Shown here: one piece after another, positions 46,401-55,093 of the stretch
How the letters are laid out: every line of letters begins with the position of its first letter
Position numbering within the stretch: the first letter of the stretch is position 1
Assembly (NCBI GenBank): GCA_002360455.1
Contig: DEQQ01000018.1
Coordinates: 1-64,000 of the forward strand
DNA length: 64,000 bases
Direction of reading: 5' to 3'
Origin: Saprospiraceae bacterium UBA3362
GTDB lineage: Bacteria > Bacteroidota > Bacteroidia > Chitinophagales > Saprospiraceae
Notes under the pieces: generated by a model
The model's input: only the letters and a program-made list of their open reading frames with translations
What the model was told of the DNA's origin: nothing
Databases searched by the model: none
Program-made: the position numbers and the translations under genes

Positions 46401-47381
46401 GATTGTTGGAGGAGGAATCACTGCAGTTCCGGAGCAAGACCAAACATCTGTACTTACAGTCATGTTAGGACTGCAAGAAAGGATCGGGCCTTTTTCATCT
46501 GTGATTTTGATGATTTGGAAATGAGTAATTATGTTTTGACCTGCAGGCTTACACCAATCGATCACGGTCCATTTTCTCAAGACTTTGAAGTTATGAGGGC
46601 AAACCGGAATTAATTGATCTTCGTAAGCCACAGCAATTTTGCAAATGCCAAAGGTAGGATATAACGGAAATCCGGCAAGAGTAGGAAAGCCTACTACAGA
46701 GAGCGCCGGAACAGAATCATATACTTCACAAGAATAGGATTTGTCTGATGGCCACACAATAGCATTGAAGTCGATTTTTCTAAAATAAACTCTTTGCTCA
46801 CAAGTATCCGAGCGGTTTCCGCTGGCATCTTGATAATAATAAGTAATAATTCTAACACCCGCCATTACAGAATCGCAGGCATATTTGATTACATTATCAG
46901 AAATAACCTGTCGTGTTGAGGCTGTACAGTTATCTTGCACAATAGGAGATTTCAATGTGTAGTTTGTCACATTGCAATATACTGTGTCATTGGTAGGGCA
47001 GGTAATGACCGGTGGGAATTTATCTTCTACTGAGATAGAACCCCAACACTGATTATTGCCTAAGAAAACTGCAACTTTTAATGTCTTACCAATATCAGCA
47101 ACTCCTACAGTAGGAGTGGTTCTTGGTAAGCCCGTGGTGTTATAAACTACCACAGTATAAGTACATCCTGTTCCCATATCTTCCAAAAGCATATCCGGAG
47201 TAATGGTAGCACGACAAAATTCGTCCAGAGAAACCTGAACATTATCATCACAAGCCAATGGACATTGTGCTCGGAGATCTTCCATAAAAATTGAGGATAA
47301 AACAAGAACTAAAATTCCTAAAGTTCTCAATAAAAATCCCCCTTTTTTCTGGGTTTTAAGAGTAAAATTTTCTTTCCTCAT
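43431..47381 (-). CDS. Giant HYR-like surface protein with dockerin, cohesin-like and T9SS type A domains
   Basis: The start is ATG 47381, giving signal peptide LLRTLGILVLVLSSIFMEDLRAQ and about 1316 residues; the frame to 47414 adds only leader-like sequence. The bulk is a series of cysteine-rich HYR-like beta domains (DKFPPVITCPTNDTVYC, DQVPPVAVCDQKTVVSL, DKVPPVIVCPPHITVSC). Then come a carboxypeptidase-regulatory/CNA-B-like unit (FNIAGKIMTNDLRPVNNVNV), a dockerin-like pair of calcium-loop helices (about 965-1020, ADANNSETVSAADLSEIRKL), a cohesin-like sandwich and a T9SS sorting domain (NNPNPFSAKTQVEFKLP). A weaker promoter (TTG-N21-TAGATTTA) lies near 47435. Confidence 0.85.
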   Translation of the reverse strand: MRKENFTLKTQKKGGFLLRTLGILVLVLSSIFMEDLRAQCPLACDDNVQVSLDEFCRATITPDMLLEDMGTGCTYTVVVYNTTGLPRTTPTVGVADIGKTLKVAVFLGNNQCWGSISVEDKFPPVITCPTNDTVYCNVTNYTLKSPIVQDNCTASTRQVISDNVIKYACDSVMAGVRIITYYYQDASGNRSDTCEQRVYFRKIDFNAIVWPSDKSYSCEVYDSVPALSVVGFPTLAGFPLYPTFGICKIAVAYEDQLIPVCPHNFKVLRKWTVIDWCKPAGQNIITHFQIIKITDEKGPILSCSPNMTVSTDVWSCSGTAVIPPPTIISECSENLNIKVGYKIVNNGTATYEGTSTSNVTKLANGYYSISGLPYGLSWVIFRVTDECGNYTDCATEVLVTDQVPPVAVCDQKTVVSLTIDGTAKVEAASFDDRSHDNCELDSFQVVRMDGGGACGVPGSNTWQKYVHFCCSDIGKTIMVNFRAIDKAGNSNTCMVEVVVQDKVPPVIVCPPHITVSCEYDYPQLSVFGKVATDVSQRNTINVSDPFVKYSGPAIDGYAYDGCGVTIKVDSFYSLSCGKGTITRRFVATETHAVNPLTATCSQIITVQDRTPNNITVDFPSDFTSNNSCMSKPQLTPDVTGKPTVHGADKCSSIATTYDDLIFTFDSNVCLKVLRTWTVIDWCVYQQNSGKTDGIWTWKQIIKINNVVPPSFVSSCADRTVDVFGPGCQGQVDLVAEAHDDCTDDADLIWSYTVDLYSDNVADPAYSGNSRNASRVYPTGKHKVTFRVKDLCNNEKVCTYFLTVRDGKKPTPFCLGSIHTVIMPSSKNLEIWAKDLILYAEDNCTEKSAIKSYFFINNTFVSSMTLDCSNIGMNKVKVYVVDEAGNFEYCEAVIELQDPNGACDNGFNIAGKIMTNDLRPVNNVNVVWERLSPLSTNSKSTNVAGLYTFNNIVPGSDYIIHAEKSGDYLNGITTHDIVLIQKHILGQVEFDSPYKYIAADANNSETVSAADLSEIRKLILGKTIQYYNQTSWRFVPMSYVFPNPTNPFPYTEKINFNGISSNQVNADFYAVKIGDINGNAEVGNFGNLGSRSNEKLELELENTALKADQENKIQIIAKNDFTINGLQFAINVNRASILNVHSALVGLNDESIAVLDNEIRVSYAPNQEVNIAAGDVMLEITIKTEKDGLSSNFITTNASDFISEAYDQQLEVMDLTINFKSKEKSNPTSSLNYELAQNNPNPFSAKTQVEFKLPQAQNVEFMIYDMNGKVVFRSEKFYQTGSNSLTINKSDLSHAGIYYLQMNAEGFTDTKKMVLIR

Positions 47382-47447
47382 TGTAAATAATCGGTTTAGG
47401 ACCAAGTAAAACATTGTTTATTTTTAAATCTAATTTGCAGTATTGAG

Positions 47448-47465
47448 GAGATGCAAAAGCATCTC
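47448..47465. promoter_or_regulatory. Small hairpin upstream of the HYR/dockerin gene
   Basis: A perfect 7-bp inverted repeat GAGATGC/GCATCTC with an AAAA loop lies between the response regulator and the HYR/dockerin gene. There is no T-tract, so it may be an operator or RNA stem rather than a terminator. Confidence 0.3.
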
Positions 47466-47524
47466 TTGCATTGTCATGAGCACAATGGCATCATATCAAT
47501 GCAGTTTGAGTTTATAAGCTTTGA

Positions 47525-48190
47525 TTAAGATTGAAGTAAGTTCAATTCAAAAGCCTGTTTGATCAAGCTGGTGGAATTGTTTACTCCAAATTTTTTCATC
47601 AAATTCTTTCGATGAACAGAAACTGTATTATGAGAAATGTAAAGTTGAGAACCAATGTCTTTGGTAGATTTACCGGCGGCAATCAGTTCGAGAATTTCAA
47701 TTTCTCTTTTTGTCAAATGATGAGAAACATTAAAACGATTGGGTTTTGCTGCGGTCTGAATTTCTTTAGTTTCTTTGACAGAAATTGTCTGAATATCCTG
47801 TCCTAAAAAAATCTCTCCCGCCATCACCAATTGGATAGAAGAAGCAAGTTCTGATGCCTGAGTGGATTTAGACAGAAATCCGTCAGCACCTCGTTTCATT
47901 GCTTCTCTCACCGTCTTGACGTCTGTATGCATTGAAAGAACGATGAGCCTGAGTTGTGGATATTTTTCTTTGAGTTGTTTGATCAAATCTAAACCGTCTC
48001 CATCTTGAAGAAATAGATCTAAAAAAAGCAGATCCAAATCTCCTGCTTGAAATAAAATTCGTTTGGATTCTGTAGATTGAAATGCAATTTCAATTCCTCC
48101 GGTAGAAAATCTCAGTTGTTGCAACACCAGCGTAAGGCCGGAAACAAATAAGCTGTGATCATCTACTATCCCTATCCGAATCTTGTCCAT
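47525..48190 (-). CDS. LuxR/NarL-type response regulator
   Basis: A 221-residue two-component regulator. The receiver has the acidic pair in RIGIVDDHSLF, the phospho-acceptor Asp in LLFLDLFLQDGDG, and the conserved Ser and Lys in VLSMHTD and FLSKSTQ. The LuxR-type HTH is LTKREIEILELIAAGKSTKDIGSQLYISHNTVSVHRKNLMKKFGV. No histidine kinase is adjacent. It is transcribed toward the giant surface-protein gene 140 bases on and might control it (inference). Confidence 0.93.
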   Translation of the reverse strand: MDKIRIGIVDDHSLFVSGLTLVLQQLRFSTGGIEIAFQSTESKRILFQAGDLDLLFLDLFLQDGDGLDLIKQLKEKYPQLRLIVLSMHTDVKTVREAMKRGADGFLSKSTQASELASSIQLVMAGEIFLGQDIQTISVKETKEIQTAAKPNRFNVSHHLTKREIEILELIAAGKSTKDIGSQLYISHNTVSVHRKNLMKKFGVNNSTSLIKQAFELNLLQS

Positions 48191-48361
48191 GCAGTTTCGG
48201 TCAATTTAGATTGACATACATGGTATTACAAATTCAGTGCCAAATCTTACGATTTTTTATAATGTATGTTCCCCATTTTCAAGCAATTAGGTTTAAATAT
48301 CAAGTGTTTGGTGTTAATAATTAGTATATTACAGATTACGATTAATTATAATATGAGTTTA

Positions 48362-49342
48362 TTATTTTTTTTCCGAAAAAAGGCTTTTGCTGTCGACGAG
48401 TCGAAATTTTCCTTTTTGGACGACTGCATATTGGAATCCCGGGTGTACGCTGAAGGCCCCAATCTCCCCTTTTTTTGATACTGCGATATATCCAACCTGA
48501 AGGTCTTGGATGTTTTTTAGATTTTGGAGTCTCTTGATGGCCTCTTCGCAGGCTTGTTGTGGACTTTTGCCGTTTCTCATCATTTCTACAATTGAAAATG
48601 CGCCTACTTTCTTGACAACAACTTCGCCTAGACCTGTTGCTGTGGCTGCACCTACCTCATTATCAACATAGAGACCTGCCCCAATGATGGGTGAATCGCC
48701 CACTCTACCTCTCATCTTGAAGGCCAATCCGGAAGTGCTGCAAGCTCCCCCAAAATTCCCATTGGAGTCGGCGGCTAAAATTCCGATGGTATCATGTCGT
48801 TCTACATTGATTTTAGGCTGATATTGAGAGGTTTTGCGCCATTCTTCCAGAGCCTGTTTCGCTTTATCGGTGAGGAGATTTTGCTTCTCGAATCCGTTTT
48901 CAAGAGCAAACTGTTGTGCCCCTTCTCCTGCCAAAAACACATGGGGGGTTTTTTCCATTACCATCCGCGCAACCGAAATAGGGTGCATAATATCCTCCAA
49001 AAACATTACAGAGCCTGCATTGCCAAATTCATCCATAATACAGGCATCCAAAGTGACATGACCATCTCGATCCGGAAATCCTCCATAGCCTACGGAGGTG
49101 TCGTTGGGGTCTGCTTCCGGAACCTTTGCCCCCATTTCTACAGCATCCACAGCTCTGCCACCGGATTTGATCACCTGATAGGCAGCTTTGACTGCTTTTT
49201 CGTTGTTCCAGGTTGCGATAACGATTGGAAAAGGTCTATCTTTTTCTATTTGTAGCTTGTTTTCTGCCAATAAAGGATTGCTCAAAGCGGAGCCAACACC
49301 AAGTAAAGCAGTGTTTTGGAGAAATTTACGTCTTGATTGCAT
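48362..49342 (-). CDS. N4-(beta-N-acetylglucosaminyl)-L-asparaginase / isoaspartyl peptidase family (Ntn hydrolase)
   Basis: A 326-residue Ntn hydrolase of the T2 family. It begins with a twin-arginine-like signal (SRRKFLQNTALLGVGSALS). The autocleavage/nucleophile threonine is in RHDTIGILAADSNGNFGGAC, followed by STSGLAFKMRGRVGDSPIIGAG and the GVG-like ATATGLGE substrate loop. The pattern fits glycosylasparaginase, which removes GlcNAc from Asn, as well as plant-type asparaginases. An exported location suits glycoprotein degradation. Confidence 0.88.
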   Translation of the reverse strand: MQSRRKFLQNTALLGVGSALSNPLLAENKLQIEKDRPFPIVIATWNNEKAVKAAYQVIKSGGRAVDAVEMGAKVPEADPNDTSVGYGGFPDRDGHVTLDACIMDEFGNAGSVMFLEDIMHPISVARMVMEKTPHVFLAGEGAQQFALENGFEKQNLLTDKAKQALEEWRKTSQYQPKINVERHDTIGILAADSNGNFGGACSTSGLAFKMRGRVGDSPIIGAGLYVDNEVGAATATGLGEVVVKKVGAFSIVEMMRNGKSPQQACEEAIKRLQNLKNIQDLQVGYIAVSKKGEIGAFSVHPGFQYAVVQKGKFRLVDSKSLFSEKK

Positions 49343-49420
49343 GATGTAAAGAAAAAATCAAAATGTGAGTCTTACTAAAGAATAAGGTAATGAATATAAA
49401 GGCTGTATTTCTTTTTGGCA

Positions 49421-49532
49421 AAGGCATATGGAGGGCTTGGTCTCCTTGTAGTGAAACGGAAAGGAGACGGAAACCGCTCTACAGCGGTGAACCCCGTAAT
49501 ACGCCGACCCTCACAAGGTGAGGGATTGCTCC
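49421..49532 (+). repeat. Structured intergenic repeat, copy D
   Basis: It holds hairpin GTCTCCTT/AAGGAGAC (49440-49468), hairpin ACCGCT/AGCGGT (49473-49488) and the core AATACGCCGACCC with stem CCCTCAC/GTGAGGG (49508-49524) then ATTGCTCC. It is flanked by the asparaginase gene start and the end of the cytochrome-like lipoprotein gene. It shares the 5' GGAGGGCTTGGT block with copy C. Confidence 0.6.
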
Positions 49533-49547
49533 AACTAAGTATTTCTA

Positions 49548-49916
49548 TTATTGTGGTGCTCCACTTTGTACCCAACACTGCAAAACCTTGATCAATGAAG
49601 CGTCCAATTTTGCACCGCCGGAAGGCATTGGGTTGCAGCCTGATCCATGGGTTATCGAGCATACAAATTTATTGCCGGTAGTTGCAGCTGCTTTCGCACC
49701 GGTATAGTTGGAAAGGTCGATCTTGGCGGCAGGATTGGCTCCGGCATGGCAACCTGTAAAAGCACAAGAAGCATCCAAGATTACTTTGACAGACAGCGAG
49801 TAAGTGGAGATGACACCGGTACAATCAACATTAGTATTTGTGTTGTTATTATCCTTACAGGCTATAACAAATGCAAACACCATAAGCGCAAATACAAAAT
49901 GAAGTTTTTGAATCAT
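49548..49916 (-). CDS. Small cytochrome c-like lipoprotein (CX4CH)
   Basis: The start at ATG 49916 gives a lipoprotein signal (FVFALMVFAFVIAC); the longer frame to 49976 would abut the divergent permease gene and lacks signal character. About 122 residues. A heme-like site SCAFTGCHAG has four residues between the cysteines instead of two, followed by IDLSNYTGAKAA, a further Cys pair and a Met candidate ligand in NPMPSGGAKL. The terminal LQCWVQSGAPQ is typical of Bacteroidota lipoproteins of this group. Whether heme is bound is uncertain. Confidence 0.75.
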   Translation of the reverse strand: MIQKLHFVFALMVFAFVIACKDNNNTNTNVDCTGVISTYSLSVKVILDASCAFTGCHAGANPAAKIDLSNYTGAKAAATTGNKFVCSITHGSGCNPMPSGGAKLDASLIKVLQCWVQSGAPQ

Positions 49917-49989
49917 GAGTTCGTATTTTTTTGTGAAAGTAAATGGTTCTTGCAATATTTTAGCTATCATTGTCAATAATTTTTTTTGA

Positions 49990-51888
49990 ATGAACTTGAA
50001 AATACTGTTTAGAAGGAAGCAGATAGGAGTACAAGCACATCATGATCACGGACTGAAGCGAGTATTGCGTGTAAAAGATATTACTGCCTTAGGAATAGCG
50101 GCGATTATTGGAGCCGGAATTTTTAGTACGATAGGTACCGCCAGTTCAGAAGGTGGTCCGGGGGTTATATTCTTATTTTTGTTTACTGCTGTAGCTTGTG
50201 GATTTGCGGCATTCTGTTATGCAGATTTTGCAAGTCGATACCCTGTTTCCGGGTCGGCCTACTCTTATGCTTATGCCAGTTTTGGGGAGTTGATGGCATG
50301 GATTATAGGGTGGGCATTGATTATGGAATATGCGATAGGAAATATCACGGTAGCTATTTCGTGGAGTGACTATTTTACAGGCTTACTGGAAAGAATGGGA
50401 ATCCATCTTCCTCAATGGATGCAGATGGATTTTTTTACTGCAAGAAATGGATACTTGACCGCAAGCAATTTGATGCATGCAGGCTCGAGCCTTGACCAAC
50501 TGGATGCCGGATTGCAACAGGCACACAAAGCCTATCAAACGGCACCACAGCTATTGGGTTTGCATTTGGTCTTTGATGTTCCTGCGCTTCTTATTATAGT
50601 ATTGATTACCTGGTTGGTGTATAAGGGAATTCACGAATCCAGAAATGCCAGCAACATGATGGTTTTGGTCAAACTGTCGGTGGTTCTTTTTGTCATTGTT
50701 GTAGGAGCGTTTTATGTAAATGTAGATCATTGGTCACCCTTCAGCCCGAACGGGATTGGAGGCATATTGAAAGGAGTCAGTGCTGTTTTTTTTGCCTACA
50801 TAGGATTTGATGCGGTTTCTACAGTTGCAGAGGAGTGTGAAGACCCACAGCGAGACCTTCCGCGCGGAATGTTTTATTCCATTTTGATATGCACAGTTCT
50901 TTACGTTATTATAGCATTAATCTTAACGGGCATGGTCAACTATAATGAGTTGGCTGTAGGTGATCCATTGGCTTTTGTTTTCAGTAAAGTAGGATTGCCT
51001 TGGATCAGTGGGATTATAGCGGTGAGTGCCATCTTTGCTATGGCGAGCGTCTTGCTTGTATTTCAGCTTGGGCAGCCGCGCATCTGGATGTCTATGAGCA
51101 GAGATGGCTTGCTTCCAAAAAAATTCTCTGAGCTGCATCCCAAATTTAAGACACCGGGATTTGCAACCATCGTCACCGGTTTTGTCGTTGCTATTCCGGC
51201 CTTATTTCTCAACCTTACTACGGTTACGGACTTATGCAGCATAGGCACTTTATTTGCTTTTGTCCTTGTGTGTGGAGGAGTGCTCATCCTCAATGCAGAT
51301 CCAAGCATTCCGGCGGCCAAGTTTAAAATCCCGTATTGGAATGCCAAAATTTATTTACCTCTTTTGTTGATTTTAACTTTGGGCGCAGTGCAGTGGAAAA
51401 GTCCAAATGCTGTACAAGACTTTTTTACCAATGAATCAAAACTGATGAGTGCAGAAGAAGCATTGAAGCATCTAAAACCGGAACAAATCTCCCAGCTAAA
51501 AAATACAATCTTTGAGAGAGATCGAGATGTATTTACAAATCTGAATTATCAACTGCTTGATTATCTCACAAGTCAAACACCCGAAAACTATGAACAAACT
51601 ATGCGTTCTGCGGGCATACCGAAAATGAATATTCAGAGATCTGCTTGGTATGAATTTAAACATAAAATTCCAATGTGGATTTTTATTATCATTACTGCTT
51701 TTATGCTGATCCAATCCATTCGAAAAAACTATTCTCTCATTCCGGTTCTTGGGGTTTTATCATGCCTTTACATGATGGCGCAAATTCCATTGAAAAACTG
51801 GATAGGATTTTTTATATGGTTGATCATAGGACTTATCATTTACTTTGCCTACGGCATTAAGAAAAGCAAACTCAATCTTGCCCACTAA
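49990..51888 (+). CDS. Amino acid permease (APC superfamily, cationic amino acid transporter-like)
   Basis: An inner-membrane transporter of 632 residues with about 14 helices. The N-terminal APC signature is GLKRVLRVKDITALGIAAII with GAGIFSTIGTASSEGGPG, followed by FCYADFASRYPVSGSAYSYAY and the CAT-like helix AYIGFDAVSTVAEECEDPQRD. A hydrophilic insert of about 100 residues sits before the last three helices (about 480-555). It probably imports basic or neutral amino acids by proton symport. It is divergent from the cytochrome-like lipoprotein gene, only about 70 bases apart. Confidence 0.9.
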   Translation: MNLKILFRRKQIGVQAHHDHGLKRVLRVKDITALGIAAIIGAGIFSTIGTASSEGGPGVIFLFLFTAVACGFAAFCYADFASRYPVSGSAYSYAYASFGELMAWIIGWALIMEYAIGNITVAISWSDYFTGLLERMGIHLPQWMQMDFFTARNGYLTASNLMHAGSSLDQLDAGLQQAHKAYQTAPQLLGLHLVFDVPALLIIVLITWLVYKGIHESRNASNMMVLVKLSVVLFVIVVGAFYVNVDHWSPFSPNGIGGILKGVSAVFFAYIGFDAVSTVAEECEDPQRDLPRGMFYSILICTVLYVIIALILTGMVNYNELAVGDPLAFVFSKVGLPWISGIIAVSAIFAMASVLLVFQLGQPRIWMSMSRDGLLPKKFSELHPKFKTPGFATIVTGFVVAIPALFLNLTTVTDLCSIGTLFAFVLVCGGVLILNADPSIPAAKFKIPYWNAKIYLPLLLILTLGAVQWKSPNAVQDFFTNESKLMSAEEALKHLKPEQISQLKNTIFERDRDVFTNLNYQLLDYLTSQTPENYEQTMRSAGIPKMNIQRSAWYEFKHKIPMWIFIIITAFMLIQSIRKNYSLIPVLGVLSCLYMMAQIPLKNWIGFFIWLIIGLIIYFAYGIKKSKLNLAH

Positions 51889-51991
51889 TGCATAAGAAAA
51901 GAAGACAAGAATCTGCTATTTCTCACCATCTTTTCTTTGGTTTTTATTGAAATTCCTTATAAAAACCAAATGGAATTCTGAATAAGAATTT

Positions 51992-51999
51992 TATCTTTG
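51992..51999 (+). promoter_or_regulatory. Minus-7 promoter box of metK
   Basis: TATCTTTG, 28 bases before the metK ATG; no clear TTG box at the expected spacing. No SAM riboswitch-like fold was recognised in the short leader. Confidence 0.55.
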
Positions 52000-52027
52000 T
52001 ACCATCATTTATTAAACAACAGTTCAT

Positions 52028-53314
52028 ATGCCATACTTATTTACCTCAGAATCTGTATCAGAAGGACATCCGGACAAGGTAGCAGATCAAATTTCTGACG
52101 CATTAATAGATCATTTTTTAGCCTTTGACAAAGAGTCAAAAGTAGCTTGTGAAACTTTGGTCACTACCGGACAGGTTGTTGTAGCCGGAGAGGTAAAGAC
52201 AAAAACATACCTTGATGTGCAAAAAATAGTAAGGGATGTCATTACTCGCATAGGATACACCAAAAGCGAATACATGTTTGAAGCGAACAGCTGCGGTATT
52301 CTCTCTGCGATTCATGAACAAAGCGCAGATATCAATAGAGGCGTTGACAAAAAGAAAAAAATAGATCAGGGAGCCGGAGATCAGGGTATGATGTTTGGTT
52401 ATGCGACCAATGAGACTGCCAATTACATGCCGCTGCCTTTGTTTTTAGCTCATTCGCTGCTTGAGGAATTGTCCAGAATCAGAAGAGAGCAAAAAGTAAT
52501 GAATTATTTACGACCCGATGCGAAGAGCCAGGTTACCGTAGAATATGACGATCAAAACAGACCGGTAAGAATAGACACCATCGTTATTTCTACTCAGCAC
52601 GATGATTTTATCCAAGCTAAAGGAAGAACATCACAAGACTCTGCGGACAAACAGATGCTCTCACAAATTGCAGAAGATGTCAAATCTATATTAATACCAC
52701 GACTCAAGAGAAAACTTCCTACCCATCTCCAGAAATTATTCAATAATGAAATCACTTATCATGTAAATCCTACAGGAAAATTCGTGATAGGCGGACCGCA
52801 TGGAGATACAGGACTCACAGGGAGAAAAATTATCGTAGATACTTATGGTGGCAAAGGGGCTCATGGAGGAGGAGCCTTTTCAGGAAAAGATCCTTCCAAA
52901 GTGGACCGCTCTGCAGCGTATGCTACAAGACATATTGCAAAAAATATGGTTGCTGCCGGACTCTGCGATGAGGTATTGGTGCAAGTATCTTACGCCATCG
53001 GAGTTGCAAAACCTTGCGGTGTTTATGTCAATACCTATGGCACATCAAAAGTGAAAATGAATGATGGCCAAATAGCAAAAAAGATAGAAAAATTATTTGA
53101 TCTCCGACCTTATGCCATCGAACAGCGTCTCAAATTGCGCAATCCTATCTATAGTGAAACCGCAAGTTATGGACACATGGGGCGCGAACCCCAGATTGTA
53201 GAAAAAATATTCAATGGTCCGGACGGAAGCAAAAAAGTCAAAGTGGAATTATTCACTTGGGAAAAATTGGATATGATCAAGCCAATACGAAAAGCGTTTG
53301 GGATTAAAGCCTAA
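52028..53314 (+). CDS. metK: S-adenosylmethionine synthetase
   Basis: Makes SAM from ATP and methionine. The 428-residue enzyme has YLFTSESVSEGHPDKVADQ at the N-terminus, the ATP-binding GAGDQGMMFGYATNE, the P-loop-like region GKFVIGGPHGDTGLTGRK, the phosphate-binding GGGAFSGKDPSKVDRSAAY, and the terminal FTWEKLD. It is slightly longer than the E. coli enzyme (384) through internal insertions. It has its own promoter and is followed by a gene-poor region. Confidence 0.97.
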   Translation: MPYLFTSESVSEGHPDKVADQISDALIDHFLAFDKESKVACETLVTTGQVVVAGEVKTKTYLDVQKIVRDVITRIGYTKSEYMFEANSCGILSAIHEQSADINRGVDKKKKIDQGAGDQGMMFGYATNETANYMPLPLFLAHSLLEELSRIRREQKVMNYLRPDAKSQVTVEYDDQNRPVRIDTIVISTQHDDFIQAKGRTSQDSADKQMLSQIAEDVKSILIPRLKRKLPTHLQKLFNNEITYHVNPTGKFVIGGPHGDTGLTGRKIIVDTYGGKGAHGGGAFSGKDPSKVDRSAAYATRHIAKNMVAAGLCDEVLVQVSYAIGVAKPCGVYVNTYGTSKVKMNDGQIAKKIEKLFDLRPYAIEQRLKLRNPIYSETASYGHMGREPQIVEKIFNGPDGSKKVKVELFTWEKLDMIKPIRKAFGIKA

Positions 53315-53765
53315 ACTCCGCTTAGAATTTATTCACTGAGTTATAATTAATTTTTTTTGGAGATGCAGAGTAAAGATCATTGCTTATGGTCTGAGTCCTG
53401 CTGTCCATTACAAGGATACCGTCATTTCATTCCGTTATCCTTTCCATTACCATCAGGTCTAGGTTTGCGTTATTGGATTTCACAGTAAAACCGAAACAAG
53501 AAATTTTGATCACAACTCAATGTGCTAATAGAATCGCAGACTTTACTGTTTTCTCAAGCTAAAGCGACGCATTTTCTGATACCGACAAAGAAAGTCCGAG
53601 CTACCAACAACTTGGGCTGTGTTTAATTCATTTTTTCACAATAGTCATCTATTGGATCACTTGATTCCATCTCAAAGAATGCAATGAATGAAAGAGAAAA
53701 GATGAATTTTAATTAAGAAAGAAAATGTAAAAGTTGTTGTGAAGAATTGGCTAACTCCTCAAATA
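53315..53765. other. Gene-poor stretch downstream of metK
   Basis: No intact gene is present. On the minus strand short broken frames (for example around 53340-53540) look faintly protein-like, with stops in every frame. Together with the sorting-domain remnant just beyond, they suggest decayed surface-protein sequence. Confidence 0.35.
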
Positions 53766-54005
53766 TTATTGAAGATAAGTCATCATTTTAGCTTCTTTTA
53801 ATACACCATTGGCATTGCTTACTTCCAGTTGAGCCATATAACTTGCATTAGGTAAACCGCAACTCTTAGGATTGAATATAACTTGATGAAATCCGGAATG
53901 GAGATGATCAGACAACAGTCGGCATACTTTGTGACCTTGAAGATCGTAGATGCCTATAACAATATCCGAGCTATTCTCCAATTCAATTGACAGAATACAT
54001 CCTTA
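53766..54005 (-). pseudogene. Orphan T9SS sorting-domain remnant
   Basis: The frame encodes SSDIVIGIYDLQGHKVCRLL and then HLHSGFHQVIFNP, LPNASYMAQLEV, a T9SS type A C-terminal sorting domain. An in-frame TAA lies a few codons upstream and there is no signal peptide or ATG; only a TTG could start the 71-codon frame. It is the tail of a lost surface protein rather than a functional gene. Confidence 0.6.
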
Positions 54006-54647
54006 ACTGAGTGGATTCTTTTGTTTGAATTTATGAATAAAAATTGCAAATGAATTTCAAAATTCCCACTGAGTTGCATTTATTCAGAGAGTATTTTTTT
54101 AATAATTGCATTTGACCAAAAAAAGGCCACTATGCAAAAGATTGCCTAAAACCAATTGAATGTTCATGGAAGAAAATCGAACATTGAAAAACCATTAAAA
54201 ATTTACAGAGCAAATTTCTATTTATACGCTTTAAGGGCATTTCTTTAGGTAGGATTTTTTATCAGGAGATAATTTTATTTTTGGAGTAAATAGGATCCTT
54301 ACTATTTTCTTCATTTCATTTTAAGTCAAATCTGAAAAAAACAAGATTAATGTAAGCCTTAGTTAATGCTTTTGCGCTTTATGTCGATAAAGAAATTTTT
54401 CAGACAATAAAATAAAATATATTGTTTTTTTTCTATATTTGTCCTGCGATAGACCTAATACACGCATTTGGAGAATTTGAGCTGAGAGAAATTGCCATGT
54501 TTTGCTATTTGAGCTTTAGCTTATTAAGGTTTTCATAAATAAGAAAATAGACTATATTGTTAATTAATTAACTTAGTACTATAATAGAATTAGTCGCCTG
54601 AATGATCAGGGAAATTTAAGTTCTAAGGATTTAAAATTCCTCCGTTA
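54006..54647. other. AT-rich stretch with an isolated promoter-like box
   Basis: No gene is visible. TATATTTG at 54434-54441 fits the minus-7 consensus but no frame follows it before the duplicated segment; it may be left from a deleted gene. Confidence 0.35.
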
Positions 54648-54771
54648 GATCTCCGGCAGAGTCAGGCAGATCGATATTGCAACATTGCCTTCCGGAATAT
54701 ATTATTACAGAATAAGCAAGAAGAATAAGCTGTTGCAGACAGGTAAGCTGATAAAAGTGGTTAGTAATTAG
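54648..54771 (+). pseudogene. Truncated duplicate of the 55513-57030 gene (C-terminal fragment)
   Basis: It encodes GRVRQIDIATLPSGIYYYRI and then KLLQTGKLIKVVSN with a TAG stop, almost identical to the end of the gene at 55513-57030. Nothing of the rest of that gene precedes it. It is the left end of duplicated segment copy 1. Confidence 0.8.
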
Positions 54772-55093
54772 TAGTTAGGGGTTTTCTTATGAATAAAGTT
54801 TTATTTTTTTAATCTGTACATATCCAATTTTTTATCACTATAAACAGGAAAAAATTTTATGAATAATAATTTTAATTCAACACTCAGTATCTGCATCACT
54901 CAGCAGCAATCAAATTTAGGACTTGACCAGCTCACACCAAACCAGCTAAACCAAGTAGAAGCCATAGCACAGAACAGAAGTTATGCCGGGTTTATGGCTC
55001 AGTCTATTTTAAGTCAATATTATGGCTATGATTTTTCTATTGTTTTGGAACCAAATGCAAGCTCATTGCCAATCCAGCCAATAGCCAAGTTTG
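54648..55093 (+). repeat. Segmental duplication, copy 1
   Basis: It is closely similar to 56908-57378: the gene-X tail, the spacer TTAGGGGTTTTCTTATGAAT, the leader and the first 78 codons of the gene Y. Copy 2 differs by heptamer expansion in the spacer and scattered substitutions. Confidence 0.85.
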
